Assembly: GCA_030278955.1 (NCBI GenBank)
Contig: JAOANR010000011.1
Location: 43,511,417-43,575,416, forward strand
Reading direction: 5' to 3'
Length of the DNA stretch: 64,000 nt
From: Hygrophila difformis
Lineage: Eukaryota > Streptophyta > Magnoliopsida > Lamiales > Acanthaceae
Positions 1 to 8,475 of this stretch are shown here, one piece after another. A model generated the notes under the pieces. The model had not been told where the DNA came from, searched no databases, and saw only the letters and a program-made list of their open reading frames with translations. The position numbers and the translations under genes are program-made. Every line of letters begins with the position of its first letter. Within the stretch, counting starts at the first letter, position 1.

Positions 1-640
1 TAGTAATGGACAAATGTGCTTAAAAAATAATAAAGTTGAATTGTTAGTTTTGATAATCAATTGGGCTTTAAGGAAATTATAATTTATATTTACTATTACT
101 TCTTAATTTATAATTTAGTACTTTTAATTTAAAAAATATATTTTAATAAAAATATTATAGAAAAAGATACATATGTATTGTTGAAAATAAAATAAATAAT
201 ATCATATTTTAAAATTAGAACTTAATGAAAATAATGTGAAAGTTTTTCGGAAAAACTTATTTACATTATTTAATAGATTTAGATATTTTAGTAATTAATC
301 TTTATTTAGCAGTAAATATTATCCATGATATTTTGTAATATTAATTTGTTTACTTATGATATTTTGGAGTAAAAAATTATTTGATTCAAATCTATTGGAT
401 TAAATGATTTATATGTAAAGGAAAATTAATCATAATATTCTTTACTATTTTTTTTTTATTTTATAAGGATTTTTTGGCCTGAAAATTTGGATAAAATTTA
501 GATATTTAAACAATTCACTATAATTTCAATTAGTAGGAAAAATATAGATTGCTAAAGTGTTAATATTTAATCCAAATAAGTATATCTAATAAAATTATGT
601 ATATGAGATAATTAATTTATGAAATGTTTAATTTTTGGTA
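1..640. other. AT-rich intergenic DNA, no feature seen
   Basis: Strongly AT-rich sequence without a convincing open reading frame, repeat boundary or RNA gene. I see only scattered A and T runs. No function is proposed. Confidence 0.5.
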
Positions 641-643
641 ATT

Positions 644-785
644 AAATAACTTAGTCAAGTGGTCAAGTTTCTTTACTCTCAACCTTATGTGGTGGTTCGA
701 TTTCTCACCATATCCCCATCCATCCCATTTGTCCTTTTGTAAATTGTATGGCATGGAACTCCTATAATCCCCTTTCCTTAAATAG
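644..785 (+). mobile_element. Degenerate tRNA-derived SINE copy
   Basis: A diverged SINE in plus orientation. A box A-like word (TTAGTCAAGTGG) lies near 651-662 and a box B-like word (GGTTCGATTTC) near 693-703, the spacing of an internal Pol III promoter. The 3' part (CCTTTTGTAAATTGTATGGC and the following CCCCTTTCC) matches the bodies of the copies at 3740-3883 and 12896-13065, so all three belong to one family. I could not find a clear target-site duplication, and the ends are approximate. Confidence 0.6.
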
Positions 786-789
786 GCTG

Positions 790-1140
790 TGAAATAAAAA
801 ATATTCTATACATTTAAATATTTCACTATTTTTTAATTATTAAAGATTAATAATTTAAATTTGAACAATTGATATTTCGTGCGTTAATTATTTGTGAATT
901 AATTATTATTCAATCAACAAACAAATATTAAGTTTCAATATTTTATTATTCAAATTATATTAATATATTGTTATTACATCCTGACCCATTAGAACTGGGA
1001 TAATACTAGTAATAATAATAACAGTAATTATATTAAAATTATATTTTTATTTTCGATTGGAATTCAAGGGGCAATTTACTTGAGAAATTGTTGCGTCTGG
1101 GTCAATCCATTACAATCATTCATCAATGCTTGCGGCACAT
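790..1140. other. AT-rich intergenic DNA
   Basis: No gene, repeat boundary or RNA feature is visible in this stretch. Confidence 0.45.
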
Positions 1141-1143
1141 CTT

Positions 1144-1144
<1 letters not shown>

Positions 1145-1185
<41 letters not shown>
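1145..1185. repeat. 41-base uninterrupted G homopolymer
   Basis: Forty-one consecutive G residues in an otherwise AT-rich region. The run could form G-quadruplexes. Its exact length is likely to be unreliable in any sequencing technology. The apparent glycine-rich ORF across it is an artefact of the run. Confidence 0.95.
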
Positions 1186-1186
<1 letters not shown>

Positions 1187-1531
1187 GATTAAGGTTGGGT
1201 TTCGATAGGGTCTGTGACATTAAGCAGGTGCGAAAGTGCAGTTGTATAAAAATACCCAGCATATGCAAAGCACTCTTTCAATACATACAAAACATTACTT
1301 CAGCACCAAAACCAAATCCACCAATTGTTTAACTTAATAACAAGCACCACAAATGCTTTTGAATGATGAACAGGAGGGTTTTAGAATTACTTGAAAACAA
1401 AACTAGTCTTGTCTTAATGCAATATTGAATTATCATATAACACTAGAATAAAAATTAAATACATTATAACATTAAACATTGCATCTCCTAAGAGAATTAT
1501 ATTAGTAGTACTATTATTAATTATTGACATA

Positions 1532-1564
<33 letters not shown>
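1532..1564. repeat. (AAT)n microsatellite
   Basis: About eleven tandem AAT units, a simple-sequence repeat in noncoding DNA. Confidence 0.95.
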
Positions 1565-1566
<2 letters not shown>

Positions 1567-1994
1567 AAAAGAATTTATTTTCTGAAATTAATAATTAAAT
1601 TAAAATATGTTTAATGGAATTCCCATCTTGAAATTAAAAAAAGAATTTCTTATTACACTTTTCAATTCAATGGTTTTCATAAATGTATAACAGTGATATA
1701 AATTTTTTAAATTTAATTTTTTGGGGGTAAGATTAATTTAATTTTTTCAATTCAATGGTTTACCTCCTCTACTTATTTTATTTTTCTATATATAAGTTTT
1801 TTTATACTTATTTGTATAGAAAAGTGATTGAAAAAGAGAGAATATAATTTCATATCTTCTTTATTTTTCCTAGCATTAATTAGTTGTTTCGCAAAAAAAA
1901 AAAAAGAGAGAATATAAAAAGTAGGTATTGTGGAGGGTTTATGTTGACATTAATTAAGAATTTTTTTTTGGAGGATCCACTTCAATAGATTATA

Positions 1995-2572
1995 CTACCT
2001 CCGTTCTTGAATGTTTCTTACATTCAATGGGTCTGTTTGGGAGTTAGCATATAGCAGATAGCAGATGACAGATTTGACCAGTAGATTTGAGTAGCAGATA
2101 TAAGCAACAGATTTGACCAGTAGATAGTAGTAGCATATTTCATTAAAGTTGTTTGGGTATTTTAGTTACTCCAAATCTGCTCCCAAAATATACTTGAGAT
2201 TGGAGCATATTAGATTTGAGCAGATTAAGCTAAATCTGCTACTAAAATATGTTCATTACCAAACACCATAAAGTAGTATATTCCTTGGTCAAATATGCTC
2301 AAACTCAATATGCTGCCCAATCTACTATCAACCAAACAGGTCCAATAAGTTGCCACTATTCACACAGAGACTTTTACTTAAAGTTTTATCATAGTTATAG
2401 AAGTTAAAATATAGCTAAATGAGATATTGTTAGATTCGTCTCGTCGTGTAGTTTTTAAATAGGGAACTTTTAGAATTTTTACATATACCGAATTTGAGTT
2501 ATTAATGATTTAAAATGTGTATTGAACAGCGTGATGCGTGGGCCTGTCAAAAACATTTGAAAACAGAGGAAG
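1995..2572. mobile_element. Stowaway-like MITE carrying a nested insertion
   Basis: The left end reads CTACCTCCGTTC and the right end, on the opposite strand, CTTCCTCTGTTTTC. Both are bordered by TA (1993-1994 and 2573-2574). A CTCCCTCCGT-like terminal inverted repeat with a TA duplication is the hallmark of Stowaway (Tc1/mariner) MITEs. Without the nested element at 2029-2343 it would be about 260 bp. That is the size of the related element at 19782-20041, which shares interior words such as the block around ACTATGATAAAA. Confidence 0.7.
2029..2343. mobile_element. Tourist-like (PIF/Harbinger) MITE nested in the Stowaway element
   Basis: The terminal inverted repeats are GGGTCTGTTTGG on the left and CCAAACAGGTCC on the right (10 of 12 paired). 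The flanking trinucleotide AAT is duplicated at 2026-2028 and 2344-2346. The interior is rich in AGCAGAT/ATCTGCT words that themselves form inverted repeats. A 3-bp duplication with GGG/CCC-like ends fits PIF/Harbinger-derived MITEs. No coding capacity is visible. Confidence 0.65.
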
Positions 2573-2575
2573 TAG

Positions 2576-3735
2576 ATTATGTATAGATATATAGATATAG
2601 ATAGATTTTAAGATCCCCAAATGTCATGAAATTTGAAAAGTTTATACATTGCCGGTGCAAAAAAAACTAACATAGTCTCCACAAAGACTCTCGGTCTTCT
2701 ATATAGTAAATTTATCGTATGGCAATTGTATTGTGTTGTTGGTGCGGTGCTTAAACAACCATTGTTGTCCTTGTCCTTGCACTCCTCATCGTTCCTCTAT
2801 AAAATTTTTGAATCAACGCAACAAGTACATTTTCTAATTGCTTGAATGTGTCTACAACTCTGTGTGACCAAATCAATGCAATCACATCACATGTACAGCC
2901 CATACAATACGTGTATCATGTTATATATATATATATATATTCCCAAACTCCCAGAACACTGGAATCTAAGAAAAAAGGGTATTTGGAAGTAAAGGGTGAG
3001 AGGAACAAAGTCATAATGAACCAATCAGAAGAAATCCTTGGATCAAATTTCTCCAATCTATTTCCTAATTTTTTTTTAATTTTTTTTTTGTGTCGGGAAT
3101 TTCATGTTTATTTTATTTGTGTAGTTGGATAATTGGATCCATAAGATAATTATAACACGACCCTAGATAGAACTTATTAGAAGCATATGATTTATAATAT
3201 CATCATCAATTGGGACAAATGCATACCGGGCAAGTTCTTTCCCCAACCTCCGTTCCTCTCAATTTTCTAATCTTAAACTCTCTCACATGTGCAGTGCAAC
3301 TAAAAGATTAGACCATTTCAAAAAATAAGAGATTTAATGGGTTGTATCCGATTAAGACCTTATATTAATGTTTTGGCCTTTCAAGTAGAAAAAACATAGT
3401 ACTACAGATGGATGAACTTCCTCACTGATTTACTATCTTTATGAAGGCCGTGTTTGTAATATTATTAGAATTTAGAGCTTCGAATTAATGGTGAAAATTA
3501 GTTTTAAATTGATATAATTTTGAATAATAGTGTTTGGTTATAGAATTAAAAATTAAAATTTAGAATTTGGAGTTTGAAAATTTAAACGTTAGGGAGATGT
3601 TTTTCAAATATTAGAGTTTAGAGGTTAAAATTTGACGATTATAAAATTTAAGCTATTTTAATATATATTTGAAAAATCAAATGCTAAACACGTGGAGGTT
3701 TTTTTTCCCCAAACAAAGGCAGGAAGCCTAAGAAT
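2576..3735. other. Intergenic DNA with a short (TA)n tract
   Basis: AT-rich sequence with a (TA)n microsatellite at about 2922-2940. Between 3480 and 3680 there are repeated AATTTAGA- and AAAATTTAGA-like words. No supported gene is seen. Confidence 0.45.
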
Positions 3736-3739
3736 AGTT

Positions 3740-3883
3740 TTTTTTAGGAGCCATTAAAGGTCTGAAAAGAGATGGTGGAAGTCATGCCACACAAATTACA
3801 AAAGAAACAAAGAAGAGGGATAGGGAACCGAGTGACGATTCGAACCCCACCTATAAGTTGGGAGTTCGAGTCGTCCCAACCCA
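3740..3883 (-). mobile_element. tRNA-derived SINE with 17-bp target-site duplication
   Basis: A SINE in minus orientation. It is bordered by a perfect 17-bp direct repeat, GAAGCCTAAGAATAGTT, at 3723-3739 and 3884-3900. The A-tail appears on the plus strand as the T run starting at about 3738. On the minus strand a box B-like GGGGTTCGAATCG word is visible near 3836-3848. The body aligns with the copies at 644-785 and 12896-13065. SINEs have no proteins and are mobilised by LINE machinery. The intact duplication suggests a relatively recent insertion. Confidence 0.8.
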
Positions 3884-3900
3884 GAAGCCTAAGAATAGTT

Positions 3901-4240
3901 GAAACCTTTTTTTTTTTTTTTTTTTTTTTGGGATGAGAAACTGAGAATTGGCATTGGTAATTCAAAGAAGGCTAATTCATGAGGTAAAGCCCAGCTGTTC
4001 CAAGCCCAAAGCAAACAATTAGCGTATCCAAAGCCCAAATCAAAAGTCTCAAATATTGACGATTTCCAGTTCGGCTTTTCCTGTAAATATAATTTCAAAT
4101 TGACACTCCCTTTGGTTGGCAGTCGCACTAACGTTGGCGCTAATACTTCCATTTCTGTATATTTAAATTTCAAAATTCTCGAGAGACAGCTGTTGGGAAG
4201 ATGATGGATTGAAGGCTGCGGTTATATACAAGCACAATTT
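3901..4240. other. Intergenic spacer between SINE and MULE
   Basis: Begins with a T run (about 3907-3930), followed by unremarkable sequence up to the presumed left end of the Mutator-like element. No gene is supported. Confidence 0.4.
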
Positions 4241-4481
4241 GTTAGGGGCACTCAATCTACATGGTGAAATATCTTAAATACCCTTACATAATATATTATA
4301 TGGATTGGGGCACACAATACGGATTGGAGCACACGATTGAATTGGGCACACAATATATTAGATCGGATTAAGGGCACACATCACGATTGAATTGGGCACA
4401 ATTTGTTTCTTCTTCCCTCGTCTCTTCTGTTCAAACAAAACAAGAACCAAAACCCTACTTGCATTTTTTTACTCATACTCC

Positions 4482-7400
4482 ATGGACAAGAACAATGATG
4501 AGCAAGATAAACATGTGGTGGTGGAACAAATAGAACTCATAATAGAACCTGTAAGCTTTTTTATATTTATATTCAATTTGTATAGCAGATCAGATTTCGC
4601 AGTGTGCGTTGAGTTTTGGTGTGTTGAGTTTTGGACGAACGAACGAACGGCATCGCATTCAAGCACAAACGGCCACTACTGGCCGTGTGCAATAAGAGAA
4701 GAACGGCCAATGTTGGCCGTTCACATTGAAGGACGGCCGGCCGTTGATGGCCGTTTCACTCCAGATAGAAACGGCCATTCATGGCCGTTGTTTCCCCTTT
4801 TTTTTTTCCTCGCGCACACTGTGTTTAATTGTTTTCTTTGTTTTCTTTATTGTAGCTCAATTGCGTACCAACAAGCGACGAGGGTGTTGCCCACGAAAAG
4901 AATGAATTGAGCTTGGATGTGATAACCGACTACTCCCACCTATTTTCCACAAAAGAAGAGTTTGATAGTAGGGACAGTTTGGTTGATCGTGTTAAGGAGA
5001 TCGCAGTAGCGCACCAAATGATAGTTGTTGTTCAAAGATCGAATATGGCAACCGAAACCAAAAAGGGTCGGGTTTTTATAGGATGCGAACGAGGAGGGGA
5101 GTATAGGAAGCATAAAGCTAAAAAGAATAGATTCGATCCTTCGGTTGATGAAGTGAAGAGTGACCCGGAAAAATCCATTAAAAAAAGGGATGTGGGAACC
5201 CGAAAATGTGGATGCCCATTCTTAATAAGGGGGCAACAGAAAAAGATCAAGGGACATTGGGAGCTGACCGTTATGAGTGGTGTGCACAATCATCCTCTTG
5301 CCAACTATCTCGAGGGGCATCCGTATGTGGGGAGATTGACGAAGAAGGAGGAAGAGCTTGTAGTGCGTCTGTCAAGAATGAAAGTGCCAGTGAAAAATAT
5401 CCATGAGCAACTCAGAGAGAATTTCCCAAGGAATGTCTCAACCATGAGGACGATATACAATGCGAGGGCGAAAAATAGAGTGATTGAGCGGGCCGGTAGA
5501 TCTGAAATGCAATACCTGTTGGGCAAGTTAAAGGAGCATGGGTACTACTTTGTTTTTAGGAGATGTGAGTCTAGTGGGGAGGTCACAGACCTATTCTTTG
5601 CACATCCAAGGAGCATTGAAATATTGAAAGCCTTCCCGAAAGTGTTGGCTATGGATTGTACATACAAGACGAACAAGTATTGGATGCCCCTATTTGAGAT
5701 TGTAGGAGTGACTTCCACTGACAAGACATTCTGTGTTGCATGTGCCTACTTTAAGGCAGAGAAAGTAGATAATTACACGTGGGCGTTGGGTAGTCTGAGG
5801 GCTTTAATGGATGATGACTGTTTGCCTTCGGTTATTATAACAGACAGGGAGAAGGCATTGATGAATGCAATTGATCGAATTTTTCCTACCACGGTTCACA
5901 TGCTATGTAAGTGGCACATTGATAGGAATGTGATGGCAAACTGCAAAAAACTGTTTGCTGAGGCTGAACAGTGGAATTTATTTTACACATCTTGGAATGA
6001 ATTGGTGGCGGTTGACAGTGAACATTCATTCAAACAGAAATGGATCCGATTTCAGGCACAGTTTTGTGATTGGCCGGCGGCAGTGCAATACGTTGAGAAA
6101 CAATGGTTGGAGCCATACGGTCCAAAGTTTCTGGCATGCCACACCAACAAAATTATGCACTATGGGAACACAACCACGAACATGTATTGTAATGTTGTTT
6201 GTAATTTTAAATGGTTGGATTTTGATATAGTCAAACTTAAACCATGAGCTCTTTTGTTATTCTTTTTTAAAATTAACAGGGCAGAGGGGCAACACTCAGC
6301 ATTGAAACGTCAGTTGCGCTCCAGTTTGGGAAATTTTGAAACATGTTGGACACATTTTCATACACTGATGGAGACTTGTCATGTAGCACTGAAGGATTCC
6401 TTTGAGAAGAGTCATGGTGCTCTGGCAGTCAAGTTTCATACTATTACTTTCCAGCTGCTTCGGGGTCTTGTATCGGATGCAGCCATGACACAAATAGATG
6501 CTCAACTGATGAAACTGAAAGATGGTGTTATTGATATAGATGATTGCGGATGTGTGATGCGTACCACATGTGGACTGCCCTGTGCCCACGAGTTATCAGA
6601 ATATGTAACAAAGGGCATGCCAGTTCCATTAGAGTTGATTGATGATTTCTGGCGGAAGTTGGATATAAACCCTCGCGTACGTGATGCAGAACCCCGAGTT
6701 CAGATTCAGAACAAGTTTGATGAGTTCATTTCCAAAGCACAGCAGTTGTTTCGGGAATCAAACCCGACGGAGCAAGAGATGTTTCTTAGGAGGCTAATGG
6801 AGGCAGTGAATCCTAATGTTACATCCCTCACAGCCCCCAGCACCACCGTACGCACCCGAGGCAGACAATCCACAGCAACGAAGAAGAAGGCGGCATCTAC
6901 GAAGAGGGACCCGAGTGCATTTGAGTTGCCGGCTACCATGGTTGACAGTTGCTCCCCAGTCCAGACTCCCATGTATACAGTTGGTCCAGTAGTGCCAACT
7001 CCGATGTTCACGACTTCTAAGAGACAATTGGTGAAAAAGGTAAGTTTTATTGTGAATTAACCACCATTCTATATTTTACATTCACTTGAATCAATTTTAC
7101 ATAGTCAATGTTTTACAGATTCCACTTGTGCCACGTGGTCGATCAGACGCAATACCATTCATTGATAGGCTACCGCATCATTTTAGAATGTACATCCAGA
7201 GTGTAAAGAATGTGGTAGGTGATGGTCATTGTGGATTTCGTGCAGTTGCCGATCTTTTGAACTATGGTGAGGGATCGTGGAGGACGATAAGAACGCATCT
7301 CATGGATGAATTGGCCACCCATTCGAGTCTTTATAGGGATGTGTTCCTGCAGCAGGAGGGACGTGTTGAGTATATAATGAATGTGTTGAACTGTTTCACT

Positions 7401-7832
7401 GATACTGCACCCATAGACAATTGGTTTTGTTTGCCTGAAATGGGGCATCTTGTGGCATCTTACTATAACGTGGCACTTGCATGTCTCTCAAACGACATGT
7501 CTGTGACTTATTTGCCTATGCGCAGGGGTGTAGATACGAATGCAAAGGTTATTTGCTTGGGTCTCATAAATGGAAACCATTTCATACAGGTAAAACTCAT
7601 ATTGAGTTGTTATATTTTTTTTACAATAACAATTTATGACTTATTCTGATTGCTAATGCAGGTGCATGTATCTTCCAACTCCCTACTCCCCCCTATCGTG
7701 CACCCTTGGAGAACATATCGGACAATGGAGGCCGAAACATGGGCAATATTTTTTAAGAGTCGGTTTGATGCTTATGCTATAGCAAGATCTGATGGAAGAA
7801 CGAGTACCCAAAGTGTGAATAATTTAGAATGA
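4482..7832 (+). CDS. MULE transposase fused to OTU-type cysteine protease domain
   Basis: Predicted exons are 4482-4550, 4856-6183, 6280-7039, 7119-7589 and 7662-7832. All four introns are GT-AG and all phases match, giving 932 residues with no stop. Residues about 130-210 form a FAR1-type zinc-binding DNA-binding domain (GTRKCGCPF, GVHNHPL). About 270-470 is the MULE transposase core, with acidic residues in AMDCTYKTN and IITDREKA, the CKWH motif, and a candidate third acidic residue in the AEGQHSALK segment. A SWIM zinc finger (CGC, then TTCGLPCAHE) lies near 550-575. From about 745, an OTU domain keeps the DGHC motif and the late histidine in NGNHFIQV, as expected of an active cysteine protease. 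The start at 4482 is preferred because it opens a short exon with a good donor (CCT|GTAAGC). Plant MULE proteins of this FAR1-SWIM-OTU type cut and move the element; the OTU role is unknown. It looks potentially functional. Confidence 0.85.
4670..4790. repeat. Palindrome array 1 (GGCC-type) in transposase intron 1
   Basis: Four short dyads: 4670-4687 (ACGGCCA, spacer CTAC, TGGCCGT), 4702-4723 (9-bp arms, spacer ATGT), 4734-4745 (ACGGCCGGCCGT, overlapping a further TGGCCGT) and 4771-4790 (AACGGCCA, spacer TTCA, TGGCCGTT). The array lies wholly inside predicted intron 1 (4551-4855). Three of the four have a 4-nt spacer between CCA and TGG. Confidence 0.9.
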
Positions 7833-8007
7833 TAATAATTAGATGATGCTGTACATGAGCAATATTTTGTTTGAGTCATTGTGGATTTGATGATGTACAT
7901 GAGCAATATTTTGTTTCAGTCATTGTGGATTTGATGTTGTGCTTGGGCAATTTTGTTTTGTGGAACAGATTCATTTAAGCATCATATTTTAAAAAAAAAA
8001 TAAAGCA

Positions 8008-8214
8008 CGGCCGGCCAGTTATGGCCGGCCATGCACTAATATGGACGACCATTTGTGGCCGTCCTTAGCAACAAAGAAACGGCCGGATATGGCCGTTTCT
8101 ACTGGAAGTGCATTTCCTCTTCAATGGAACGGCCACTCTTGGCCGTTCCTAACCTATTGCGAACGGCCAGGAGTGGCCGCTATGCAAGCCACACACACGG
8201 CCAATAGTGGCCGT
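8008..8214. repeat. Palindrome array 2 (GGCC-type) between the convergent genes
   Basis: Six dyads in about 205 bp: 8009-8030 (GGCCGGCCA/TGGCCGGCC, spacer GTTA), 8043-8064 (GGACGACCA/TGGCCGTCC), 8076-8099 (GAAACGGCC/GGCCGTTTC), 8126-8149 (GGAACGGCCA/TGGCCGTTCC, spacer CTCT, perfect), one near 8161-8180 (CGGCCA, GGAG, TGGCCG) and 8197-8214. They lie between the transposase stop (7832) and the end of the minus-strand PMD gene (8476). Confidence 0.9.
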
Positions 8215-8475
8215 TCCTTCTGTGTAAAAAGAAAAATGTTGTCTGTATTGTGTTGCTTCTCCAAACCTCAGACCATTAACAAGAAACATTAAGAAAAATG
8301 TGCAATAACCAAATGTATTTCATTAACCACAAACATTAACAAAAATGTGCAATAACCAAATGTATTTCATTAACCAGAAACCTCAACAAAGATGTGCGTA
8401 AATGTCAATCACGAATACATTATAGGCGGCATCTAAATGGTCAAAATGTTCTACACAATTCACAAAACAATACAT
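8215..8475. other. 3' flank between array 2 and PMD gene
   Basis: Contains a tandem duplication of an AATGTGCAATAACCAAATGT-type segment (about 8297-8370). Presumably this is the 3' UTR or terminator region of one or both convergent genes. No gene is seen. Confidence 0.5.

Noticed and set aside
1126..1332. A glycine-rich 68-codon protein
   Set aside because: It exists only because the frame crosses the 41-base G run.
4392..4910. A 172-codon frame as the transposase N-terminus
   Set aside because: It reads through the palindrome array. A GT-AG intron (4551-4855) joins a short first exon to the conserved frame in phase.
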